A program made the translations under genes and the position numbers. Below are positions 9,393 to 17,644 of a stretch of 64,000 nucleotides of DNA, piece after piece. The number at the start of each line of letters is the position of its first letter. The stretch's first letter is position 1. The notes beneath the pieces are model-generated. The model did no database searches. It worked only from the letters and a program-made list of their open reading frames with translations, and was not told the DNA's origin. Source of the DNA: Spartobacteria bacterium (GTDB taxonomy: Bacteria > Verrucomicrobiota > Verrucomicrobiia > Chthoniobacterales > UBA10450); the NCBI GenBank assembly GCA_003134765.1, contig PLCM01000020.1:21647-85646 (forward strand), written 5' to 3'.

Positions 9393-10679
9393 ATGCCACA
9401 ATTCTCTTATCGGGCGCGGAACGCGCAGGGCGGTCTCGTCGAAGGCGTCTTGGATTGTCCGGACCGCGCCGTCGCCATTCGGCAGATCGAGCAGTTGCAT
9501 TACGTGCCGGTGCGCATCGAGCTGATCGGCGCTACGGCGCCGCCGTCGGCCAGGAGCGCCAAAAATGGAGCCGTCGCGCCGGCAAAGGCGAACGCTCCTT
9601 CCGCCGCACCCGCCGCGCCAACCCAGAAGCTAACAATTCCGCATAACCAGTTGCTCATTTTCACCGAGCAGCTCGGTCATTTGCTCAAAGCCGGCATGAC
9701 CCTCGACGAGGGCCTCTCCGTGCTCGAGAAGCGACTCAAGCAACCGCGCGTGCAACAAATGACGCACGCTTTGCACCAGGCGCTGGTGGACGGCCGCAGT
9801 TTTTCGCAGGCCTTGCGCGATTTTCCCCGCGTCTTTCCACCAATCTATGTGAACCTCGTCGCCGCCGGTGAGGCGAGCGGCGCGCTGTCGGATATTTTGG
9901 CGAGGCTGGTCGAACACCTGATGCAGGCGAAAAATCTGCGCGACCGCGTCCAACAAGCGCTGATTTATCCCGCGTTCCTGGCGCTGGCCGGCATCGGCCT
10001 CATCACGCTTTTCATCACCTTCATGGTGCCGCAATTGGTCGGCTTCATGTCACAAAATGGCGGGGCCCTCCCGTTGCCGACCCAAATTCTGCTGGGCGTG
10101 AATCATTTGATCACCGCCTACTGGTGGCTCGGGCTCGTCATCGCCCTGGGAGTCGCCGTCGCCTTCCGCGCTTTCGTCCGCACTGACGAAGGCCGGATCG
10201 GCTGGGACCGTTTCCGCCTCCTGATTCCGGGGTACGGCCGCGTGATTCGGCACCGCTACTACGCGCAATTTTCGCGCACGCTCGGGACTCTGATGGAGAA
10301 CGGAGTTCCATTGCTTCGCGCGATCGATCTGGTGTCGGAGATCGCCGGCAATCGTTACCTCGAGGTCAAGATGACGGAAGTGCGGCGCTCGGTTATTGAT
10401 GGCGCCACGCTTTCAACGGCCCTGACGGCCCAGAAACTCTTCCCTGATTTGCTTACCGACATGATGGCGGTCGGTGAGCAAACCGGGCGCTTTGCCCAAA
10501 CGATGCAAACCATCGCCGACGTCTACGAGCGGGAACTGGATCGGACCGTAAAAACAATTTCGGCCCTCATCCCGCCGGTGATCATTGTGCTGATCGCGTT
10601 GGTCGTAGGTTTCGTTGTTTACAGCATCCTCTCGGCGGTCTTCGAAATGACGCACAGTTTGCAGGTTCGGCCGACTTGA
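9393..10679 (+). CDS. gspF: Type II secretion inner-membrane platform protein GspF
   Basis: 428 residues, the typical length of GspF/PilC. The N-terminus FSYRARNAQGGLVEGVLDCP is the family's first domain. An Ala/Pro-rich linker (about residues 55-80) precedes two T2SF helical domains, the first beginning LLIFTEQLGHLLKAGMTLDE and the second FSRTLGTLMENGVPLLRAID. Hydrophobic segments occur at about residues 190-220, 245-265 and 395-420. The protein is the polytopic platform that couples the assembly ATPase to pseudopilus growth. It heads a plus-strand group with an unknown exported protein and gspG. Confidence 0.93.
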   Translation: MPQFSYRARNAQGGLVEGVLDCPDRAVAIRQIEQLHYVPVRIELIGATAPPSARSAKNGAVAPAKANAPSAAPAAPTQKLTIPHNQLLIFTEQLGHLLKAGMTLDEGLSVLEKRLKQPRVQQMTHALHQALVDGRSFSQALRDFPRVFPPIYVNLVAAGEASGALSDILARLVEHLMQAKNLRDRVQQALIYPAFLALAGIGLITLFITFMVPQLVGFMSQNGGALPLPTQILLGVNHLITAYWWLGLVIALGVAVAFRAFVRTDEGRIGWDRFRLLIPGYGRVIRHRYYAQFSRTLGTLMENGVPLLRAIDLVSEIAGNRYLEVKMTEVRRSVIDGATLSTALTAQKLFPDLLTDMMAVGEQTGRFAQTMQTIADVYERELDRTVKTISALIPPVIIVLIALVVGFVVYSILSAVFEMTHSLQVRPT

Positions 10680-10697
10680 GGTAACCTCAGGCCGCAA

Positions 10698-11759
10698 ATG
10701 CTTTCACGGGTTGCCGCGCTTCTCCTCCTGGTCTTCGCGGTTTCGTCGACTCGCGGCCAGGAAGTTTTTGACGACTCTCTGGCAAAGCCTTCTCCAAAAG
10801 GCCCGGCTCATGTCGATAGCGCGTGGCTCGATCTGCGACAAATTCCCGCCGCCAGCTCCAAACCGCAGGCGAGTCCGGAGTGGGTGGAAGCGATCTCGAT
10901 CGTGGCCGTGGAAAAGACGCCGGGAGTTCCCGAAGAAACGGTTTTTCGAATTCGCCTTACGCGTCCGAACGCAGACGCCCAGGTTCTTTTTTTCCGACTC
11001 TTCTTTGACGATACCGCGGAACAGCACCCACGGCTGACCGCCTGGGATGAATCAGGGACGGTGGTTATGCAATCCGGTCCACTCGGCGCCGGCATTGGCC
11101 TGCCGACTTCGGAAAGCGTCATCGTTCCGATGCTGGGAACGTCCACGATCGATGTCGAAGTGCCGGGGGATGGAAAGACCGTGCGCGGCGCGTATCTCGA
11201 TTGGATGGCCACCGCGGAAGTGCTCCATCCCCTCAGCGCCGAACATCGTGATTTGATTCCCGAGCCGTTCACGGCGATGGCGCCGCTCCACCCCGCGACG
11301 CAGGACACGGAGCGTTTCGGCACCGTTACGGCCTCACTCGCGGACGAAACGATTCCAATCGGTGCGAGCGTTTCGCAGGGCGCGGCCTTTCAGTTCGGGC
11401 TTGAATCGCAGCCGCTCGTCGCACTGATTACATTCGAGGTCGCCAGCCCAAACATCACCTCGCCCCCGGAGATTTTCGTCAACGGCGAGAGCCTCGGGCC
11501 GGTTTCCGTTACCTTCCCGGACCTGGCCGATCCAGCGTATCGCGGGCAGACGGCGTCGCTCCTGCGCGGAATGCGATTTCAATACACGGGCTGGCTCCGC
11601 GCGCAGAAACTGGTGCCCGCCAACAGCCTTAAAGTGGGGAGTAACGATGTCCTTATCATCGGCGGAGCGGGCACCGCCGCCTCGGCCATTCGCGCCACCC
11701 AAATTCAATTGAAGTATCTCTGGGATAAAACAGATTACCAACTGCAAACCGATCGTTAA
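10698..11759 (+). CDS. Exported protein encoded between gspF and gspG, function unknown
   Basis: 353 residues with a clear signal peptide (LSRVAALLLLVFAVSSTRGQ). The mature protein looks beta-rich, with many alternating hydrophobic strands (EETVFRIRLTRPNADAQVLF, ALITFEVASPN, DVLIIGGAG) and no cysteine clusters or catalytic motif I can name. It lies 18 bases after gspF and 6 bases before gspG, so it is almost certainly co-expressed with the pseudopilus machinery. It may be a periplasmic assembly factor or a secreted substrate; this is inference from position only. Confidence 0.65.
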   Translation: MLSRVAALLLLVFAVSSTRGQEVFDDSLAKPSPKGPAHVDSAWLDLRQIPAASSKPQASPEWVEAISIVAVEKTPGVPEETVFRIRLTRPNADAQVLFFRLFFDDTAEQHPRLTAWDESGTVVMQSGPLGAGIGLPTSESVIVPMLGTSTIDVEVPGDGKTVRGAYLDWMATAEVLHPLSAEHRDLIPEPFTAMAPLHPATQDTERFGTVTASLADETIPIGASVSQGAAFQFGLESQPLVALITFEVASPNITSPPEIFVNGESLGPVSVTFPDLADPAYRGQTASLLRGMRFQYTGWLRAQKLVPANSLKVGSNDVLIIGGAGTAASAIRATQIQLKYLWDKTDYQLQTDR

Positions 11760-11765
11760 ACGAGA

Positions 11766-12176
11766 ATGAAAAAACGACAGAGCGCCTTCACCCTTTTGGA
11801 AATCATGCTGGTCATCAGCATCATCGTTATTTTGCTCGGCGTGGCCGTCAGCAAGCTCGGGAACACCACCGGCGTGGCCAAGGGCGTGGCGGTGCGGGCC
11901 GATGTCCAGTCGATCGGGACGCAGCTCAAGCTTTACGAAAGCATGAACGGTTTCCTGCCGACGACCGAACAAGGCCTTGGAGCACTCGTGACCCAGCCTT
12001 CGAGCGAACCGCGGCCGACCCACTGGTATCAGCTCTTCAAGGAAATGCCGAAAGATCCCTGGGGCAGCAACTACATTTACCTTTGCCCGGGCCGCAAGAA
12101 TCCCACCGGCTACGATCTCTATTCGGCCGGCCCCGATCGCAAAGCCGACACCGCCGACGACGACTGGGGGCAATAG
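11766..12176 (+). CDS. gspG: Type II secretion major pseudopilin GspG
   Basis: 136 residues. The N-terminus has the class III signal SAFTLLEIMLV with Glu at +5 and a long hydrophobic helix. The residue before the cleavage site is Ala, not the usual Gly. The C-terminal part shows the GspG signature: DVQSIGTQLKLYESMNGFLP, TTEQGLGALV, DPWGSNYIYLCPG and YDLYSAGPDRKADTADDDWG, the last forming the calcium site of known GspG proteins. It would polymerise as the main subunit of the periplasmic pseudopilus. Confidence 0.93.
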   Translation: MKKRQSAFTLLEIMLVISIIVILLGVAVSKLGNTTGVAKGVAVRADVQSIGTQLKLYESMNGFLPTTEQGLGALVTQPSSEPRPTHWYQLFKEMPKDPWGSNYIYLCPGRKNPTGYDLYSAGPDRKADTADDDWGQ

Positions 12177-12468
12177 TCCTCCTGGTAGGGCGAGACTCTG
12201 TCGAGGCGGCACCGCCGTCATCCCGAGCTGAGCGAAGTCAAGTCGAGGGATCCCTCGTGGCCAGATGGATTATAAAACAAGGATGTCATCCCGAGGCTGG
12301 CGTAGCGCGCCGAGGGACCCCCGCAATTGCAATCCCGGCTGTCGCAAAGTTGGCGCCCTCGCTGACGCGGAACGCGCCTCGGTTTCGCGGTAGCGCTTGA
12401 GCGCCCGCGAGGTCCCTCGCCGTCTGCGCGGCTCGGGATGACGGCGTTTTCTGCGGCCTAACGACTCC
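12177..12468. repeat. Cluster of dispersed palindromic repeats between gspG and a convergent gene
   Basis: This 292-base gap holds no gene. It contains a GTAGGGCGAGACT arm (12186-12205) and three GTCATCCCGAG-type arms: 12217-12257, 12285-12320, and an inverted copy at 12410-12441 ending CTCGGGATGAC. The second and inverted third arm can pair over about 30 bases with a loop of about 90. The region separates two convergent secretion-system gene groups. Confidence 0.8.
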
Positions 12469-13122
12469 CTACAACTCCGGCTCGGGCGTCGTCGGCGCGG
12501 GCACGGGGGTCGGGATCACGGCCGCAGGGTTTTTCGGGATAACCCCCCGCACCCGCGGCGGGGGAGTCGGCAAGGTTGGGATCGGCGCCGGCCGCTGGGC
12601 ATTCGGCTGGGGCGCATAGGCGTTGGGCTGGGGCGCATAGGCATTGGGCTGCGGAACGATTGGCTGCGCTTGCGTTTGGGGTTGCATCGGGACCTGCTGC
12701 GGCTGGCCAGTGGCGATGGTTTGCTTCAACAACGCCTCATTGAACGTCAGCGTCGCGGTCTGCCCGTCTTTTGCGATCGTGACCTTGGTCGCGCCGACTT
12801 TTTCCGACCACTCGACATTGGTGATCGTGTAGCCGTCTTCCGGCCCATTCGTCGTGAGATATTTCTTGAAATTCTTGTCCGCGCTCGAAGCGATCGTTAC
12901 GAGATCACCATCCTTCGAATGCGCCGCATTGGCGACGTAGAGGTCCTTCGCGAAATTCGGCGTCGCGGCCGGCGCCGCCACTGCAGTCGCGACCGCAAAC
13001 GGTGAGCGATCCATCATCGCCTGGTACCGCGCGAAGGTAAAAGCCTTCGGCACATCGTCGGCCAGGAGCATCTGCAACGGAACTGTGGCCAGAAGAACGA
13101 GTGAGAGATTCTTAGTTTTCAT
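12469..13122 (-). CDS. Exported Pro/Gln-rich protein at the end of the gsp operon (GspC/PilP-like by position)
   Basis: 217 residues. A signal peptide (LSLVLLATVPLQMLLAD) precedes a short motif FARYQAMMDRSPFAV and a compact domain with strands such as DLYVANAAHSKDGDLVTIAS and ATKVTIAKDGQTATLTF. The last about 80 residues are low complexity with a three-fold NAYAPQP repeat and many prolines. It lies 57 bases downstream of gspM on the same strand. The RSPF motif and following small beta domain recur in the PilP-like protein at 48973-49380. A role as a secretin-contacting periplasmic protein is my inference; no family is recognised with certainty. Confidence 0.55.
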   Translation of the reverse strand: MKTKNLSLVLLATVPLQMLLADDVPKAFTFARYQAMMDRSPFAVATAVAAPAATPNFAKDLYVANAAHSKDGDLVTIASSADKNFKKYLTTNGPEDGYTITNVEWSEKVGATKVTIAKDGQTATLTFNEALLKQTIATGQPQQVPMQPQTQAQPIVPQPNAYAPQPNAYAPQPNAQRPAPIPTLPTPPPRVRGVIPKNPAAVIPTPVPAPTTPEPEL

Positions 13123-13179
13123 GTTTGCGACCTTGGTTTCACTTACGACAACAAAAACGACCGCCGTGTTCGAACATCG

Positions 13180-13725
13180 TCATTTTCCCGCCGGCGCAAA
13201 CCAGCGCGCGGCCTTCATCTTGCCGCGCATCATCGTCGGATCCGCAGGATCGATGTTGAGCGTCACGCTTTCAAAGACCACGAACGATTCCGGTTGTTGG
13301 ACATCGTAAAGAAAATGGACCAGAGGAGGCCAGGGACTCTTCACTTCGAAAGAGGCGAAGACCGCCTGGCGATCCGGGGTGGCGTCGCTCGTGCCGATCG
13401 CGGGATTCTCAATTAGGATATTCTGTTTGCCGGCCATTTGTTTGATCTGGTCGAGCAGAGTCGAGGCGTCCCCGGGCCCTTTTAGAACCGGCTGGTGCTC
13501 CTTCAGCCATTGCGCCCTCTTTTCCCACAGCGTCTTTTCGCGAATGAAGACCTCCTGGACTTTGCGGGTGTTTTGCCGGGTCGCGAGATCGGCCCGGGCC
13601 TGGTCGAGCGCGCCGAAAAGCTTGCCCCAGATGTACCAGTTCAGAAGAAGGAAGATCACGCCCGCCACGATCGCGCTGAGGAGGCGTTCGCGTTGGTTCA
13701 GGCGCTGATACCAACCCGCAATCAT
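13180..13725 (-). CDS. Type II secretion GspM/PilO-like protein
   Basis: 181 residues. A short cytoplasmic start (WYQRLNQRERLL) is followed by one transmembrane helix (AIVAGVIFLLLNWYIWG), a coiled coil to about residue 75, and a ferredoxin-like periplasmic domain ending in VVFESVTLNIDPADPTMMRG. This is the architecture of GspM and PilO. It overlaps the upstream gspL-like gene by 4 bases. It should pair with that protein in the inner-membrane assembly platform. Confidence 0.8.
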   Translation of the reverse strand: MIAGWYQRLNQRERLLSAIVAGVIFLLLNWYIWGKLFGALDQARADLATRQNTRKVQEVFIREKTLWEKRAQWLKEHQPVLKGPGDASTLLDQIKQMAGKQNILIENPAIGTSDATPDRQAVFASFEVKSPWPPLVHFLYDVQQPESFVVFESVTLNIDPADPTMMRGKMKAARWFAPAGK

Positions 13726-14957
13726 TTCGGCTTGCCCTCCAGACGAAACTGCGCGTGATCGTTCGGCAGGAGCCTGGGCGCGCCCAATTCAAACTGGAAC
13801 GTTGCCAAGTCCGGGTTTTTTTTGACTTTTTCCGCAAACTGGTAGGCGAGCGCCGCCGAGTTCGCTTCGCCATCGATGGAAATCTGCCGGGCTGATTGGT
13901 TGAAAACCGTAATGCGAACGTCGGCCGACGGCAGGCTATCGAAGATATGGAGAATGACTTCGATCGGGTAGTAATGCGGATCGATCGCCGGAGCGAGCGC
14001 CTTCCACCTTGCTTCCGTAGCCCGGACAAATTCCGTCCGCGGCGCGTCGCGCGAGATCCGCTTGTCGAGCCGGCTGATTTGAAAGCGAAGGATAAGAAGG
14101 TAGGCGAGAAAAAGGAGAAAAAGGCCGGCGTAAGCCGCGGCGCCGATGAGCAAACGTTTGCGCCATTCTTTTTGCCGGACGCTTTGAGCGCGGCGGGCGC
14201 GCCAGCTTTCGGGCAGCAGGTTCAGGCGCGACTCGGCGGGCGGAACTTCCACCGCGATCAACTCGGCACTCGTCGCGAAGATTCCCTCTACGGTATCGCG
14301 GAATTCATAGAGGCTTTCGGCCAGCAGGATGCGCGGTGTGGAAGTGTTGATCCCCTGCATTCCGGCGCTCAAGGTCAGCTGCGGCAGGTCGCGCTGGAGC
14401 TGTAAAGCGTCGGCTCCATCGAGGCTGTGGGTAAAACTCAGCTTCCCTTCCTCGGCGATCGCGCAAACGATCGATTCGTTCTCCGGATAAATGAAGAGCG
14501 ACGTCCCTTCCGGGCTGTGGGTCGCCGCCCGATGTCCCGCGTAAACAGTCACCTGGCTTGGGATCAGTCCGCGGGTGAGGAGCGGGGCCGCGAGCTCATT
14601 CAATTTCTCGTTGTTCACCGCCACGGCCGAAATGACGCTCCCCTCGTCGCTTTGGGAAATTACTTCCGAGTCCGTCGTCATTTCCTCCGGCGAATAAGGC
14701 ATGGCCTTCTCGATTTGGATGCGCACCATTTCGCCGAACTCCGCGGGATCCGTGGTCGGCAGGCGCATCCGTTGCGCGAGCACGAGATCAATCGGCAGCG
14801 CCAAAACGATGTCGTCCTCCGGTTGCAGCAATTCCGCCGCTTCCTCGACGCTCGCCACCGCCCGCACTTCCCACGCGCTGCTGTGCTCGGCAAAGCGCAC
14901 CAGGTCCCAGCCGTTCGCGGATGGGACCAGGTAGATGCGTTTTGTTGCCGGCTCGAT
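13722..14957 (-). CDS. Type II secretion GspL/PilMN-like protein, possible AUC start
   Basis: 411 residues if started at ATC 14957, or 392 from GTG 14900. The cytoplasmic half has the actin-like GspL/PilM fold (IVLALPIDLVLAQRMRLP, GEMVRIQIEKAMPYSPEE). A transmembrane helix follows (LLIGAAAYAGLFLLFLAYLL), then a PilN-like periplasmic domain. The frame stays open upstream of GTG 14900 and encodes EPATKRIYLVPSANGWDL, which looks like the missing first beta-strand of the family. An AAGGAG sits 7 bases before ATC 14957, directly after the gspK stop, with no ATG, GTG or TTG available in that stretch. The protein recruits the ATPase to the membrane platform. Confidence 0.8.
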   Translation of the reverse strand: MEPATKRIYLVPSANGWDLVRFAEHSSAWEVRAVASVEEAAELLQPEDDIVLALPIDLVLAQRMRLPTTDPAEFGEMVRIQIEKAMPYSPEEMTTDSEVISQSDEGSVISAVAVNNEKLNELAAPLLTRGLIPSQVTVYAGHRAATHSPEGTSLFIYPENESIVCAIAEEGKLSFTHSLDGADALQLQRDLPQLTLSAGMQGINTSTPRILLAESLYEFRDTVEGIFATSAELIAVEVPPAESRLNLLPESWRARRAQSVRQKEWRKRLLIGAAAYAGLFLLFLAYLLILRFQISRLDKRISRDAPRTEFVRATEARWKALAPAIDPHYYPIEVILHIFDSLPSADVRITVFNQSARQISIDGEANSAALAYQFAEKVKKNPDLATFQFELGAPRLLPNDHAQFRLEGKPK

Positions 14958-14958
14958 A

Positions 14959-15879
14959 CTAAAGCTCCTTCCAGGAAAGTAATATACTGCGCGCGCTGTT
15001 GATAACCATTTGCACCCTCCGCGTTACGTTGCCAGATTTGCCAACGCTCACCACTCGCAATGCCTGACTATTTACGGTGATCAAAGGGGCGAGCGGAGCA
15101 AATTGGTCCGGTCGAAAGCCAAGTGCATTTTGCACTTGCTGCAGGTCCGTAAAGATAACGTCATCTTCGGTCCCCTCGATATTATCGGGGCCGCGACGCA
15201 GCTGGAGAAAGCGATCCGCGAGTGGTTCCGTGAATCCCGGTAAAGCTAGGAGCACATCGCGCGAAGCCCAGTTAATGTCGATTTTCCAGTCGGTTGTGTT
15301 CAGGGTGAAGTCTGCATCCCAATCCGGCATCGAGGTAAACTCCGCCCATCCCCTGACTCGCTTCAACTCATCCAAAGTCTTGAGCGCCGCATTCGATGGC
15401 TTGTAACCAGGTTCTTCTTCAGCCCCGTTGAGCCGGACGAGATTGTCCGGATCAACCCAGTCTAGGAGACAATCGATCATCCGATCGCGTTCGTTAAGAT
15501 CCACACCCTTAACCTCCAAATACTTGCGAAACAGTTCGGTCGCTGCGGGGTCGTTGGCAATCATCGCCGCCACCAGCCGGTTCAAACTCAATCGTCCCCC
15601 CTCGCCCGTGATCTTGGCTTCGTAACTCTGGTTCGATGGAAACGATCCGCGCAAAACGGCGGAGCCAGGTTTGACGGCTGGATGCAATGCAATCTCGGCG
15701 CCCGAGCATGCCATCGCCTCCGCTTCGAGCAGGCGATTCGCACTGCCGGAAATTGTCAGCCGGGTGTTGATGTCAAGCGCCCAGGAAATCACCATCGCGC
15801 TCAACAAAAAAAGCGCCCAGAGCGCCAGCATGATCGCCGCGCCTCGTGGACGCCTCGTCTGGTTGAAGTGCCGAATCAT
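14959..15879 (-). CDS. gspK: Type II secretion minor pseudopilin GspK
   Basis: 306 residues from ATG 15879, which overlaps the gspJ stop by 4 bases. The start has the GspK-type signal RPRGAAIMLALWALFLLSAM, lacking Glu at +5 as is normal for GspK. The large alpha domain contains LNRLVAAMIANDPAATELF, DRMIDCLLDWVDPDN, YKPSNAALKTLDELKRVRGW and INWASRDVLLALPGF, all GspK hallmarks including the helix-hairpin-helix-like segment. GspK caps the pseudopilus tip together with GspI and GspJ. Confidence 0.9.
   Translation of the reverse strand: MIRHFNQTRRPRGAAIMLALWALFLLSAMVISWALDINTRLTISGSANRLLEAEAMACSGAEIALHPAVKPGSAVLRGSFPSNQSYEAKITGEGGRLSLNRLVAAMIANDPAATELFRKYLEVKGVDLNERDRMIDCLLDWVDPDNLVRLNGAEEEPGYKPSNAALKTLDELKRVRGWAEFTSMPDWDADFTLNTTDWKIDINWASRDVLLALPGFTEPLADRFLQLRRGPDNIEGTEDDVIFTDLQQVQNALGFRPDQFAPLAPLITVNSQALRVVSVGKSGNVTRRVQMVINSARSILLSWKEL
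14965..14970 (-). promoter_or_regulatory. Shine-Dalgarno AAGGAG in the end of gspK
   Basis: The last gspK codons read TGG AAG GAG CTT TAG. The AAGGAG lies 7 bases before an in-frame ATC that begins one base after the gspK stop. This strong ribosome-binding site has no canonical start codon at the right distance, which supports ATC 14957 as the gspL-like start, coupled to gspK termination. Confidence 0.5.
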
Positions 15880-16505
15880 GGGAAAGAAGTCCGGCCAATC
15901 GCAACGATCGCCCGCCAGTTCGTCCCGTTGGGACGCTCGATGATCAGTTCGATCAGTCGAGGCAAATGACCGGTATCCGTCCATCGTTCCACCCAAGCGT
16001 TTAGCATAGGACTGAAGTAGCGAATCCGTAAGCCGTTCACGTCATCGATCAAAGGCACCCAGGTTTCTGTCTCATCAGAGCCCTCCGCTTCATCGCGAGG
16101 TTTGCGATAACAGCCGAGTTGCAGCCGGTCGCTGCCTTCTTTTATCGGCCGTAAACGCATCCGCACCGTGAACTCGCCGCCCGCATAGCGCGTGAGCAAG
16201 CCCGGTCCGGCGCTACAGGCCCATATGATTTCGTCACGAGGCCGGTCGTTGAACTTGTAGGTATCGCCCGCGAGCGCGCCGTCCCCAGTCGGCAGGTTCT
16301 GCCATTGCGATGTGAGCAGATCGAGTAACCCGGCGTAACGCGCCTCTTCCATGCTTTCCGTCGCCGAAATCCGGAGCGCCGAAATATTGGTCTGGACGAA
16401 GCGGAAAATCGCCATCGACATCAACCCCAGGATCGCCGCGGCGAGGATGATCTCGAGCAGAGTGAAACCGGGGAGATTCCTGCGCCTAACCGGAGCGATA
16501 AACAT
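15876..16505 (-). CDS. gspJ: Type II secretion minor pseudopilin GspJ
   Basis: 209 residues from ATG 16505; the start lies 20 bases inside gspI. The class III signal is canonical, NLPG followed by FTLLEIILAAAILG with Glu at +5. Downstream blocks such as RFVQTNISALRISATESMEE, YRKPRDEAEGSDETETWVPL and VNGLRIRYFSPMLNAW fit GspJ. It is expected in the tip complex with GspI and GspK. Confidence 0.85.
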   Translation of the reverse strand: MFIAPVRRRNLPGFTLLEIILAAAILGLMSMAIFRFVQTNISALRISATESMEEARYAGLLDLLTSQWQNLPTGDGALAGDTYKFNDRPRDEIIWACSAGPGLLTRYAGGEFTVRMRLRPIKEGSDRLQLGCYRKPRDEAEGSDETETWVPLIDDVNGLRIRYFSPMLNAWVERWTDTGHLPRLIELIIERPNGTNWRAIVAIGRTSFP

Positions 16506-16887
16506 AAAATTGAATCTTGCGCGACTGGTCCGCGCCCCCACGTCTCCATTGTGCCGTCAAGGTAACGAGATTAATCCCGTTCAGCTCCGTATTGTCCTCG
16601 CCTTGCAGCGCTGCCGGCACGGATTGTTGCACCAACAGGATATCGCCGTATCCGGTCGCCACTTTCGTTTCCTTCTTGGCGTCGGGAAACCCAGGCGTCG
16701 CCTGAATCTCCGCCATCCGATCGGCCAGGATCTGGCGGACCCGGTTTTCTTCGGAATTGAGCCCGCTCGCGTTCAGGCAATTCTGGACCGATCGGCCCAG
16801 CGCGAGCACACCAATGGAAAAAATTGCGAGGCCGATGAGGACCTCGTAAAGGGCGAACGCGGCGCGCGCGCGTTTACTTTGCCACAT
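16486..16887 (-). CDS. gspI: Type II secretion minor pseudopilin GspI
   Basis: 133 residues. The signal reads RARAAFALYEVLIGLAIFSIG, with Glu at +5 of the mature protein and Ala instead of Gly before the cleavage site. The body (RSVQNCLNASGLNSEENRVR, ILADRMAEIQATPGFPDAKK, AQWRRGGADQSRKIQFYVYR) matches small GspI proteins. It overlaps gspH by 14 bases and gspJ by 20 bases, showing tight translational coupling in gspH-I-J-K-L-M. Confidence 0.85.
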   Translation of the reverse strand: MWQSKRARAAFALYEVLIGLAIFSIGVLALGRSVQNCLNASGLNSEENRVRQILADRMAEIQATPGFPDAKKETKVATGYGDILLVQQSVPAALQGEDNTELNGINLVTLTAQWRRGGADQSRKIQFYVYRSG

Positions 16888-17353
16888 AAGTCACGATCTC
16901 AGCGCGGGCGGTCAGCGCGGAGTAATTCGCCGTCCAGCCCCCATCTTTTCCGCGATAACTCACCACCGCCGGCTCGCAGTTTCCCGAGGGCCAGAAAATC
17001 CATTCCGCCGGTGTCTCATCCAGGAGCGCCGCCGGGAAAGAAAACTTGAGCGATTCGTTTTTTCCCAGTCTCAATTTCACGGCCGGCTCGGGATCTTCGC
17101 CCTTGAGCAATCCTTCGGGCCGCAATCCCACCGCGCCCTCGTGCCAGACAATCAGGTAAGGACGCCGCTCCGTGATGCTGCGTTCCTGGGCTTCGCGGAC
17201 GATCGCATTGAACCCATCGAGCGAACGGCGGAGACGGCGATCGGCCAGGACGCCGTTCATACTCGGCACCGCCAGCATCATGAGAACCACCAGGATCACC
17301 ACCGCGATCGCAAGTTCGACTAACGTAAAACCAGTCTCGGTGCGTCTTGTCAT
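16874..17353 (-). CDS. gspH: Type II secretion minor pseudopilin GspH
   Basis: 159 residues. It has a canonical signal: RRTETG followed by FTLVELAIAVVILVVLMML, Glu at +5. The GspH-type middle DRRLRRSLDGFNAIVREAQE and a beta-rich C-terminus (WIFWPSGNCEPAVVSYRGK) follow. It is the first gene of the minus-strand pseudopilin operon; the promoter should lie in the gap to 17644. Confidence 0.87.
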   Translation of the reverse strand: MTRRTETGFTLVELAIAVVILVVLMMLAVPSMNGVLADRRLRRSLDGFNAIVREAQERSITERRPYLIVWHEGAVGLRPEGLLKGEDPEPAVKLRLGKNESLKFSFPAALLDETPAEWIFWPSGNCEPAVVSYRGKDGGWTANYSALTARAEIVTYVAK

Positions 17354-17644
17354 GTCGAGTTAGAGTTTATCCGGAGCGACGTCGAAGGAAGACATCTCTA
17401 ACTATTTAGCGTTTGCGCATCGACAATCAGTTCGAGGTCGAACCTTCCCGAAAAGTTACGCGGTCGGCGGCAAATCACAAGGTAGGGCTCCCATCCTGTT
17501 CCTGATCCTGATCTTGCTCATGGTCTTTTGCCTCCATTAGACCCGACAGAGCCTGGTCACGACTGGGATGGCGACGGCAAGACTCCGCTAAAAAAACGCA
17601 AGCGACCAGCAGCACCCGGCCTTCTCCTATGTTAGCTTTCCCTC
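17354..17644. other. Divergent intergenic region between gspH and FTR1 gene
   Basis: About 290 bases with no supported gene. It should hold divergent promoters for the pseudopilin operon (minus) and the iron permease (plus). I see no clear operator or riboswitch. Confidence 0.4.
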
